DNA of 64,000 nt. Source: Anaerolineae bacterium. GTDB taxonomy: Bacteria > Chloroflexota > Anaerolineae > Aggregatilineales > Phototrophicaceae. Position 1 is the stretch's first letter. Each line of letters opens with the position of its first letter. This document shows positions 8,690 to 19,345 of this stretch, in pieces. The position numbers and the translations under genes are program-made. A model generated the notes under the pieces. It made no database searches. It saw only the letters and a list, made by a program, of their open reading frames with translations, and was not told where the DNA came from. The stretch is taken from positions 62,001-126,000 of the forward strand of contig JADLAY010000072.1 of assembly GCA_020849765.1 (NCBI GenBank), written 5' to 3'.

Positions 8690-10345
8690 ATGGCAAAGAA
8701 ACTCCGCATCGTTCCCCTTGGCGGTCTCGGTGAAATCGGCAAGAACATGACAGTCTTCGAACTCGGCAATGAAGCGATCGTTGTCGATACGGGCATCATG
8801 TTCCCCGCCAACGATATGTTTGGCGTCGATTACATCATTCCTGATTTCCGCTACCTGCTGGAACGACAGGACCTGACCGTTCACGGTATTTTCTACACAC
8901 ACGGACATGAAGATCACACGGGAGCAGCGGCCCACGTCGCCGCGGCGCTGCCCGGCGTACCCCTCTACGCGACGCCGCTGACGGCGGCGCTGCTCGAAGT
9001 CAAACTGCGTGAAGGCGGCCTGCTCGGCAAATCGCCGGTCAACGTTTTCCGCGCAGGCGATATCATTCAGGCCGGGCCGTTCAAGATCGAAAGCTATCAC
9101 GTCAGCCACAGCATCCCGGACTGCGTCGGCTTCGGCATACACACACCATTCGGGATCGTCGTCCACAGCGGCGACTACAAGTTCGATAACACGCCGATTG
9201 ACGGCCGTAAGCCCGATTACGCCAAGCTGGCGGAATTCTCGCGCAAGGGCGTGCTTCTGTTGATGGGCGACAGCACCAATGCCGAGCACCCCGGCTGGAC
9301 GCCTTCCGAAGCGCTGGTGCAGGATGCGCTGGCGGACATCTTCCGCGAAGCGACGCACGGACGCATCATCGTCGCCACCTTCGCCTCGCACATCTCGCGC
9401 ATCCAGCAGATCGCGACGCTGGCCAAGCGCTATGGGCGTAAGCTGGCGATTGCCGGCCACAGCATGACGGAGAACGTCAAGACGGCGCGCAAGATGGAGA
9501 TCCTGGACATCGACGACGATTTGCTGGTCGATCCGGGTCGTATCAACAGCATCCAACCGCACCAACTGGTGATCATGGCGACCGGGTCGCAAGGCGAGCC
9601 GAGCGCCGTCCTCGGACGGCTGGCGACCGGCCAGCATCGCTTCCTGGACGTGCTGCCGGGCGACACAATTGTGCTGTCCGCGCATACGATTCCGGGCAAC
9701 GAAGAACTGGTCAGCCGCACGATCAACCGGCTGTTCCAGCGCGGCGCCAACGTCATCTATGACCCGATTGCGCCTGTGCACGTCTCCGGTCACGCCTGCC
9801 AGGAAGAGATGAAGCTGCTGATCAACCTGACCAACCCGAAGTACTTCCTGCCGATCCACGGCGAGCTTCGGCATCTGAAGGCGCACCAGCGGCTGGCGAT
9901 TGCCTCCGGCATCCCCGAAGATCACACCTTCTGCGTCGAGAACGGCACCGTGATCGAAGCGGATAAGCACGGCATCCGCCTGGGCAAGCGCGTTCCGGGT
10001 GGTTACGTGTTCGTCGACGGCAGCACTATCGGCGGCGACATCGGCAAAGCTGTGCTGCGCGACCGCGAGATTCTCTCGCGCGATGGCATGGTGATCGTGA
10101 TCGTCAACGTCGACCAGCGCACCGGGCAGATTGTCGGCGAGCCGGAGGTGATCTCACGCGGGTTCGTCTACATGCGCAGCGATGCCGCGCAGTTGACCCA
10201 GCAGATCAAGTCGACGGCGCGTGACGTGCTGGAATCCTCCCGCAACGGGCGGCGGCGCGAACGTCTGCAGGAGAGCATCAGCCGCGCGGTCTATAACGAG
10301 ACCAAGCGGCGACCGATGGTCTTCAGCATCATCAACGAGCAGTAA
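8690..10345 (+). CDS. rnj: Ribonuclease J
   Basis: RNase J is a metallo-beta-lactamase/beta-CASP ribonuclease with endonuclease and 5'-3' exonuclease activity. It matures and degrades RNA where RNase E is absent. Residues 1-10 read MAKKLRIVPLGGLGEIGKNM, typical of the family. The zinc motif THGHEDHTGA (about residue 73) and later GDSTNAEHPG, TFASHISRIQQI and SGHACQEEMKLL are present. The C-terminal domain is also visible, ending in RRPMVFSIINEQ. The 551-residue length is normal. A bidirectional terminator follows at 10352. Confidence 0.96.
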   Translation: MAKKLRIVPLGGLGEIGKNMTVFELGNEAIVVDTGIMFPANDMFGVDYIIPDFRYLLERQDLTVHGIFYTHGHEDHTGAAAHVAAALPGVPLYATPLTAALLEVKLREGGLLGKSPVNVFRAGDIIQAGPFKIESYHVSHSIPDCVGFGIHTPFGIVVHSGDYKFDNTPIDGRKPDYAKLAEFSRKGVLLLMGDSTNAEHPGWTPSEALVQDALADIFREATHGRIIVATFASHISRIQQIATLAKRYGRKLAIAGHSMTENVKTARKMEILDIDDDLLVDPGRINSIQPHQLVIMATGSQGEPSAVLGRLATGQHRFLDVLPGDTIVLSAHTIPGNEELVSRTINRLFQRGANVIYDPIAPVHVSGHACQEEMKLLINLTNPKYFLPIHGELRHLKAHQRLAIASGIPEDHTFCVENGTVIEADKHGIRLGKRVPGGYVFVDGSTIGGDIGKAVLRDREILSRDGMVIVIVNVDQRTGQIVGEPEVISRGFVYMRSDAAQLTQQIKSTARDVLESSRNGRRRERLQESISRAVYNETKRRPMVFSIINEQ

Positions 10346-10351
10346 ACAAAG

Positions 10352-10374
10352 CGGGGCGTCACATGGACGCCCCG
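10352..10374. terminator. Bidirectional terminator between rnj and pullulanase gene
   Basis: CGGGGCGTC and GACGCCCCG make a 9-bp stem with loop ACATG, followed by GTTTGATT on the plus strand and preceded by an A-rich run that reads as T's on the minus strand. It sits between convergent genes. Confidence 0.8.
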
Positions 10375-10400
10375 TTTGATTCAGATACGGTCGTGAAGTT

Positions 10401-13745
<3,345 letters not shown>

Positions 13746-13862
13746 TATCGAGGTTCCTCATCCATCCTGATGTCGCATCTTTTGGAGACGCGCAGACTGC
13801 CCTAAGTATAAAAATGGCGACCATGTTCACGCCAGTGGCTTAATCTTCCCAACGGGTGAATC

Positions 13863-13892
13863 AAAAAGGCGCACCTTTGACAGGCACGCCTT
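13863..13892 (-). terminator. Intrinsic terminator of the DEAD-box helicase gene
   Basis: On the minus strand AAGGCGTGCCT and AGGTGCGCCTT pair over 11 bp (two G-U pairs) around loop GTCAA, then TTTTTGATT follows. This is a canonical intrinsic terminator about 20 bases after the stop codon. Confidence 0.85.
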
Positions 13893-13914
13893 ATTTCAGA
13901 GCGATGTTCGGCGA

Positions 13915-15663
13915 CTAACGGGCGCGTTCGCGGAACTTGCCGTTGCGCGGACGCTCCTCATGATCGTGTGAGCGGCGCGGCGGACGCGAGTCCTCGTCGG
14001 CGACGCGCACGCGTGCGGGCACACCACGCAGGGTGATGCGACTGGCGCTGTGCAGCACGCGATCCGCATGTTCCTCGCGCACGTCGAAGAACGAGCGGCG
14101 CGCTTCCAGGTCGATGGCACCGATGCTCTTGCCCGGAATGTTGGCCTCGCTGGCGACTGCGCCGACGATATCGCCGGGCTGAACGCCGTCTGCACGCCCG
14201 GCATCGACCATCATGCGTACCATACCCGCCTCGCGACCAGTACGGCGACGCGCCGGGCGATCGTCGTAGCGATCGAACCGTTCAAAACGGTCGCCGCCGC
14301 CGCGACGCTCGCGCCGATCACGGCGTTCATCGTGCGGACGTTCGACGACTTCGTTGATGTCATCCAGCGGGCGCAGCGCCTCGACCGAACGCGCCATCTG
14401 CATCAGGATAGCCGCAACTTCGGCGGCTTCAAACCCGGTGTCGGCGAGCTGAGCGATCAATTCGCGCTCGTGCGTCAAATCTTCGCTGCCCATCATCGTC
14501 CGAAGACGGTCGACAAAACGCGTATCGCGCACGGCGAGGATGTCCTCGCGGGTCGGCATATTGCCGCGCTCGATCGGCTGGCGGGTGTAACGTTCGATCG
14601 TCTTGAGCAGACGGTGCTCACGCGGTGTCACCAGGGTGATGGCGACGCCTTCGCGCCCCGCCCGCCCCGTGCGACCAATGCGATGGACGTAATCTTCCGG
14701 GTCGAACGGAATGTCGTAGTTGAAGACGTGTGACACGCTTTCAATGTCCAGGCCGCGCGCCATGACGTCGGTGGCGACGAGTGTCGTCACCCAGCCCTGA
14801 CGGAAACGACGCATGATCGTCTCGCGCACATCCTGCGCCAGATCGCCATGGATCGCTTCGACGGGATAACCACGGCCAATCAGCCGTTCCGCCAACTCCG
14901 CCGCGCCCAGCTTCGTGCGCGTGAAAATCAGCGCACTCTTGACGTCTTCGGCTTCGAGCAGCCGCATCAAGGCCGATTCTTTGTCATTCTGGCGCACCAG
15001 GTAATAGCGCTGCTCGGTCTGTTCGACCGTGAGCGTCTTGTGCTCGATGCGCACCGTGACAGGATCGTGCATGAAGCTGCGCGCCAGCCGCTTCACCTCC
15101 GTCGGAAACGTCGCCGAAAAGAGCGCCGTCTGCCGCTCGGCAGGTGTTTGATTGACGATTGTTTCAACATCTTCCGCGAAGCCCAGGTCGAGCATCCGGT
15201 CGGCTTCATCGAGCACGACCATTTCGACGTGGCTGAGGTCGAGCACCCCACGATTCAGCAGGTCGAGCACGCGCCCAGGCGTCCCGACAACGATCTGCGC
15301 GCCTTCGCGCAACTTCTTGATTTGCCTGGCATATGATGAGCCACCGTAGATCGGCGCGACACGCGCGTTCCGATGTTTGCCGTACAGTTCGACGGCCTCG
15401 GCAAGCTGCAAAGCCAGTTCTCTTGTTGGCGTGAGTACAATGGCCCGCACGCCGTTCCCACTCAGGTCGAGCCGCTGGAGCACGGGCAGCCCAAATGCTG
15501 CCGTCTTGCCCGTCCCGGTCTGCGCCTGCCCCAACACGTCCCGCCCATCTAGTAGCGGCGGAATCGCGCCCCGCTGAATCTCAGTAGGCTGTTCGAACCC
15601 CAACTCCTCGACCGCGCGGACCAACTCCTCGCGCAGGCCGAGGGCCTCAAACGGATTGATCAT
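13915..15663 (-). CDS. deaD: DEAD-box ATP-dependent RNA helicase with DbpA/CsdA-type C-terminal RNA-binding domain
   Basis: This protein unwinds structured RNA in ribosome assembly and cold adaptation. The start is the ATG at 15663 (MINPFEALGLREEL), with GAGGAG 6 bases upstream; the frame stays open further upstream without a ribosome site. Motifs in order are the Q motif GFEQPTEIQ, AQTGTGKT, TPTRELA, TPGR, DEAD, SAT, ARGLDIE and HRIGRTGR. After residue 430 there is an Arg/Asp-rich linker, then MVRMMVDAGRADGVQPGDIV, the start of the DbpA-like RRM found in CsdA/DeaD, and a basic tail. The product is 582 aa. It has a strong terminator and its own extended -10 promoter, so it is probably monocistronic. 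Confidence 0.94.
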   Translation of the reverse strand: MINPFEALGLREELVRAVEELGFEQPTEIQRGAIPPLLDGRDVLGQAQTGTGKTAAFGLPVLQRLDLSGNGVRAIVLTPTRELALQLAEAVELYGKHRNARVAPIYGGSSYARQIKKLREGAQIVVGTPGRVLDLLNRGVLDLSHVEMVVLDEADRMLDLGFAEDVETIVNQTPAERQTALFSATFPTEVKRLARSFMHDPVTVRIEHKTLTVEQTEQRYYLVRQNDKESALMRLLEAEDVKSALIFTRTKLGAAELAERLIGRGYPVEAIHGDLAQDVRETIMRRFRQGWVTTLVATDVMARGLDIESVSHVFNYDIPFDPEDYVHRIGRTGRAGREGVAITLVTPREHRLLKTIERYTRQPIERGNMPTREDILAVRDTRFVDRLRTMMGSEDLTHERELIAQLADTGFEAAEVAAILMQMARSVEALRPLDDINEVVERPHDERRDRRERRGGGDRFERFDRYDDRPARRRTGREAGMVRMMVDAGRADGVQPGDIVGAVASEANIPGKSIGAIDLEARRSFFDVREEHADRVLHSASRITLRGVPARVRVADEDSRPPRRSHDHEERPRNGKFRERAR

Positions 15664-15740
15664 TAGTCTCCTCAAGTGAACATTGAAAACCCTGCCGAAG
15701 GTGACAGGGCACGTTGGCAGTCTTTGCTGCAACGTCGTTC

Positions 15741-15769
15741 AGTATATCATGTTTTGGGGCGGACGTGAA
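15741..15769 (-). promoter_or_regulatory. Promoter of the deaD gene
   Basis: The minus strand has TTCACG (15769-15764), a 17-base spacer ending in TGA, and TATACT (15746-15741), an extended -10 promoter. The predicted leader is about 70 bases. It contains a small CCCTG/CAGGG hairpin closed by a TTCG loop and followed by TTTT, a possible attenuator. Confidence 0.55.
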
Positions 15770-15776
15770 TAGCGGT

Positions 15777-16196
15777 TCAGCGCATCAGCCGCATGTGCGC
15801 GACCTTGATGCAGACGTTCATGACGATCGGCGTGCAGGCGTCTTCGGCTTTGCGCTCGGCCTCCGGATGAACGACGCCAAGCTGCGCCCAGACCGCCTTC
15901 GCGCCGATGCCGATAGCGTCATCGACCACACCCGGCAGATACTCCGGGCGGCGAAAGACGTTGACGATATCGACCGGCTCCGGCACGTCGGCGAGCGACG
16001 GATAGCTCGGCTGGCCGTCGACCTCGGCCACGGTCGGGTTGACGGCGTAGACCGTGTAGCCCGCCCGCTTGAGATAGTTCGCGATCTGGTAGCTGGTGCG
16101 GAACTGGTCGGGCGAATAGCCGACGACCGCGATCACCTTGCTCTCTTGCAGCAGTTTGCGCTGCGCATCGGTATCAGCGGAAATGTTCATCGCCAT
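15777..16196 (-). CDS. CoA-binding domain protein (YccU-type)
   Basis: The 139-residue protein is a single Rossmann-like CoA-binding domain of the YccU family. It shows VIAVVGYSPDQFRTSYQIANYL near the N-terminus, VNPTVAEVDGQPSYPSL, VDIVNVFRRPEYL and AVWAQLGVVHPEAE. The family is related to the N-terminal domain of succinyl-CoA synthetase alpha, but its physiological role is not established. The ATG at 16196 is chosen because AAGGAGG lies about 8 bases upstream. The gene begins 14 bases after the stop of the MFS gene on the same strand, so the two are likely co-transcribed. Confidence 0.87.
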   Translation of the reverse strand: MAMNISADTDAQRKLLQESKVIAVVGYSPDQFRTSYQIANYLKRAGYTVYAVNPTVAEVDGQPSYPSLADVPEPVDIVNVFRRPEYLPGVVDDAIGIGAKAVWAQLGVVHPEAERKAEDACTPIVMNVCIKVAHMRLMR

Positions 16197-16209
16197 GATC
16201 ACATCCTCC

Positions 16210-17493
16210 TTAATCACCGACTGCGCGAGCCCGCACGATCTTTCGTCCCTGGCGCGGCAGCGGGTCCTGAAGGCGTACAAAAGCCACGATCAGACCGAGC
16301 AGCCCGCCGACGACCGACAACAGGAAAGCCGCCTCAAAGCCCGATTGCTCCACCAGCCAACCGGCCAGCACGGGGATGACCAGCGTCGTCGGTGCAATCA
16401 AAGTATTGGCAAGGCCAATGTAATAAGGCCGTTCCGATGGTTTGCCGAACTCCGCCGTCATGGCGAGCACGGTCGTCCACAAGGCAGCGTTGGCGACGCC
16501 ATTGAGCGCGAAGGCGACGTAGAAGCTGCCCGCGCCAGTCGCAAAGAGAGCGGCGGCGGCGCTGCCGGTGGCGGCCAACACGCCGATCATCACGGCGTAG
16601 CGATGGCCGAAGCGGTCGCCCAGCCAGCCGAGCAGCGGATTGCTCAGTGACTGCGCCACCAGCAGCACCGTGGTCATCACGCCCGCGATCACATCGTCCT
16701 GGATGCCGAAGCGGCGCAGCGCGAAAATGGCGAAGAAGCCCTGCGCGACCATGGCAATCTGCGCCAGAATGCGCACGATCGTGAACCAGCGGAAATTGGT
16801 GTCGCGCGCCAGGATCGATTTGGCCGAGCGCAGCACGTCCATGAAGCTGACGCGCTCAGTCTGTTCGACCTCGTGCTCGCTTTCGCGCGTCTGGGCCAGG
16901 AAGAAGAATGAGAACGCCATGCCGACAGAGGCGACGGCAAAACAGGCCGCGTAATCCCACGGTGAATCCAGCCGTTCGAGCAAGAAGCCCGCGATCAGCG
17001 CGCCGCCAATGCCAAGGGCCTGCGACACCGCCGACTGTGTGCCATAGAAAGTGCCACGCATCTCGTCCGGCATGATCTTGGCGATCATGCTCTGCCAGCC
17101 GGTGGCGGTGAAGCCCGATCCCAGCCCTTGCCACATGATCATGATGAAGGCCAGGATCAGCGCCAGGTCGCGTGAGATATGCGGTGTGGCGATGGCGATG
17201 ATCATCAGCCCCAGATAAGGCACGCGCTCCTGGATCGTCATCAGCAGCACGAATGACTTGTAGCGACGTAACCGCGCGACGTGGCCGACGGTGATCATCT
17301 GCGGAAGCTGCCAGCCGAGGAAGTGGATCGAGCCGATCAGGCCGATCAACAGCGGCGAATCGGTCAGGGTGGCGATGAAGAGCGGCAGCACGGTCTGGTA
17401 CGACGCAGCGTACATGCCGAAACCGTAGAAGCCGCCGTCCAACACATTGAAGATGAAATTGTGGCGCAGATGCGAAGGGCGATTCGATTGCAA
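16210..17493 (-). CDS. Major facilitator superfamily transporter
   Basis: The 427-residue protein has about 12 hydrophobic segments in two halves. A typical MFS inter-helix motif is present (WLGDRFGHRYAVMIG, about residues 295-310, in the second half). Its substrate cannot be read from sequence. A charged central loop (EHEVEQTERVSFMDVLRS) separates the halves. The start is TTG at 17493 with GGAG 8 bases upstream; no in-frame ATG lies nearby. It precedes the CoA-binding protein gene in the same direction and is divergent from the amidohydrolase at 17632. Confidence is high for the superfamily and none is offered for the cargo. Confidence 0.88.
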   Translation of the reverse strand: MQSNRPSHLRHNFIFNVLDGGFYGFGMYAASYQTVLPLFIATLTDSPLLIGLIGSIHFLGWQLPQMITVGHVARLRRYKSFVLLMTIQERVPYLGLMIIAIATPHISRDLALILAFIMIMWQGLGSGFTATGWQSMIAKIMPDEMRGTFYGTQSAVSQALGIGGALIAGFLLERLDSPWDYAACFAVASVGMAFSFFFLAQTRESEHEVEQTERVSFMDVLRSAKSILARDTNFRWFTIVRILAQIAMVAQGFFAIFALRRFGIQDDVIAGVMTTVLLVAQSLSNPLLGWLGDRFGHRYAVMIGVLAATGSAAAALFATGAGSFYVAFALNGVANAALWTTVLAMTAEFGKPSERPYYIGLANTLIAPTTLVIPVLAGWLVEQSGFEAAFLLSVVGGLLGLIVAFVRLQDPLPRQGRKIVRARAVGD

Positions 17494-17569
17494 GATGACG
17501 ACTCCGAAGAACGGCCAATGTGGATTGTACAGCCAACGTCCCTGAGCTGTATAGAGCCGCCGTCATCTT

Positions 17570-17598
17570 TTGACACGCGGTTCACGCGTCCTTAAAAT
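17570..17598 (+). promoter_or_regulatory. Sigma-70 promoter of the amidohydrolase gene with an internal inverted repeat
   Basis: TTGACA (17570-17575, perfect) and TAAAAT (17593-17598) are spaced by 17 bases, one of the best promoters in the window. The spacer holds the inverted repeat ACGCG-GTTCA-CGCGT (17575-17589), a candidate repressor site. Confidence 0.65.
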
Positions 17599-17631
17599 CT
17601 GGCGCAGCCTGACGCCACGAGGGAGCCAACC

Positions 17632-18966
17632 ATGACCGACTTACTGCTGCGCAATGCGATGGTGCTGCAAATCGACGCGGACGGCGGCCACGTCCACCTC
17701 CTGCACGAACACGACGTGATCATTCGCGGCAATCGCATCGAGTCGGTTCAGCCGACCGGGCAGGCCGATCCGTCGCATTTTGGCGAGGTCATCAATGTCG
17801 ACGGCAGGCTGATCATGCCGGGGCTGATCAACACGCATTCGCACGTGCCGATGGTGATTTTCCGCGGGTTGGCCGAAGACGTCACCATCGACAAGTGGTT
17901 CAACGACTACATGTGGCCGCTGGAAAGCAATCTGCAGGCCGAGGACGTTTACTGGGGCATGCAGCTTGGTCTGGCGGAGATGATCCGCGCGGGCGTCACC
18001 TCGGTCGCCGATCACTACTTCTACATGGACGAAGCAGCGCAGGCGGTCGAAAAAGCGGGGACGCGCGCCCTGCTCGCCTGGGCCATCTTCGGCAGCCAGG
18101 GCACGCCGATGATCGAGCGGACGCGCGAGTTCGTCCAGCGCTGGCAGGGCGCCGGCGGCGGGCGCATCCGCACGTGGTTCGCGCCGCACGCGCCCTACAC
18201 CTGCGACGACGGCTTTCTGCGTGCGAGCGTCGCCACCGCGAAAGCGCTTGGCGTCGGCATTCACATTCACGTATCGGAGACGATGGAGCAAACACAGGCG
18301 AGCGTCGCCAAGCGCGGCATGACGCCCGTGCAGGTGCTGCAAGAGACCGGCGTCTTCGACGTGCCGACGATCCTGGCGCACGTCTGCGGCGCGCTGCCAC
18401 AGGATATCACGCTGATGGCGAAGCATCAGACCGGCATCGCCCATGCGCCGAAGACGTATCTCAAGCTGGCGATGGGCATGGCGCCGGTCATCGCCTTCCG
18501 CGAGGCCGGGATTCCGGTCGGGCTGGCGACGGACGGCGCGGTCAGCAACAACACACTCGATATCTGGGAATCGCTGCGGCTGATGGCGATGCTGCAAAAA
18601 GATCGCGCGCATACGCCGGAGGTGATGACTATCGCCGAGGCGCTTTACGTGGCGACGCGCGAAAGCGCCCGTGTCATCGGCCTGCCGGATGACCTCGGCG
18701 CGGTCGAGCCGGGCTACCTGGCCGACCTGATCGTGGTCGATCTGAGCGGCATCCATCACCAGCCGCTGCACAGCGTGACGGCCAGCCTGGTTTACAACAT
18801 GCAGCCCGCCGACGTGCAAACCGTCATCGTCGATGGCAAGGTCGTGATGCGCGATCGCGAGCTGCTGACGCTCGACGAGGGCGAGATCGTCTCGCAGGTG
18901 CGCGCGAGCACGACGCGGCTGGCCCAGCGCGTCCCTGACCAGCGCATCCAGAGCTACAACCCCTGA
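17632..18966 (+). CDS. mtaD: Amidohydrolase, 5'-methylthioadenosine/S-adenosylhomocysteine deaminase type
   Basis: This is a TIM-barrel metal-dependent deaminase (444 aa). It would act on the adenine ring of methylthioadenosine, S-adenosylhomocysteine or adenosine. Visible features are PGLINTHSHVPMVIFRGLAED with the metal HxH, HIHVSETMEQT, LAHVCG, and ATDGAVSNNTLD with the metal aspartate. A C-terminal beta segment (ADLIVVDL, VIVDGKVVM) completes the composite domain. The MPGLINTHSH and TDGAVSNN motifs fit the MtaD/TrzA-AtzB branch; close relatives include other deaminases, so the substrate is inferred. GAGGGAG lies about 8 bases before the ATG. Confidence 0.85.
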   Translation: MTDLLLRNAMVLQIDADGGHVHLLHEHDVIIRGNRIESVQPTGQADPSHFGEVINVDGRLIMPGLINTHSHVPMVIFRGLAEDVTIDKWFNDYMWPLESNLQAEDVYWGMQLGLAEMIRAGVTSVADHYFYMDEAAQAVEKAGTRALLAWAIFGSQGTPMIERTREFVQRWQGAGGGRIRTWFAPHAPYTCDDGFLRASVATAKALGVGIHIHVSETMEQTQASVAKRGMTPVQVLQETGVFDVPTILAHVCGALPQDITLMAKHQTGIAHAPKTYLKLAMGMAPVIAFREAGIPVGLATDGAVSNNTLDIWESLRLMAMLQKDRAHTPEVMTIAEALYVATRESARVIGLPDDLGAVEPGYLADLIVVDLSGIHHQPLHSVTASLVYNMQPADVQTVIVDGKVVMRDRELLTLDEGEIVSQVRASTTRLAQRVPDQRIQSYNP

Positions 18967-18991
18967 TCGTGATTTACCGGGAGAAAACCCC

Positions 18992-19336
18992 TTGATCGAC
19001 AAATCCCTGCTCGTCCAGAGCCACGCCGGGGTGCGCCTGATCGCGCTGGCAACACTCTTCAACAAGGGTGATTTCGAGCGCCTGAGCGCTTACATCAGCG
19101 AGCACTTCAACGAGGCGGCGCTGGCGGTCGAAGACGCCGAGTCGCGGCTGGAAGACATGCGCGAGCAGTTCGAACAGGCGGGCAAGGTGCGCGTGCGCCA
19201 ACTGCTGGCCTACGACAAGCATCACGTCGTCGTCATGCATGACACGCAGGCGGGCATGATGGTGCTCGAAGACTTGCAGGTCGAAGAAGACTATCCGCAC
19301 AAGATCAGCGCGCACACGCGGCAGGTGGTTGTTTAG
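18992..19336 (+). CDS. Small NTF2-like protein of unknown function
   Basis: This 114-residue protein resembles the NTF2-like domain often fused to the N-terminus of class C beta-lactamase-like serine hydrolases. It has an ALATLFNKGDFERLSAYISEHF helix pattern, then alternating strands VRQLLAYDKHHVVVMHD and MMVLEDLQVEEDYPHKI. No hydrolase domain follows, because the stop comes at 19336 and the next gene is convergent. The start is TTG at 18992 with GGGAG 8 bases upstream. It sits 25 bases downstream of the amidohydrolase and may be co-transcribed. No function is claimed. Confidence 0.7.
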   Translation: MIDKSLLVQSHAGVRLIALATLFNKGDFERLSAYISEHFNEAALAVEDAESRLEDMREQFEQAGKVRVRQLLAYDKHHVVVMHDTQAGMMVLEDLQVEEDYPHKISAHTRQVVV

Positions 19337-19345
19337 GGCTGTTCG

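Noticed and set aside
17641..19065. 474-codon minus-strand open frame opposite the amidohydrolase
   Set aside because: Antisense shadow of a gene with complete metal-binding motifs; its product is His/Arg-rich without a recognisable domain.
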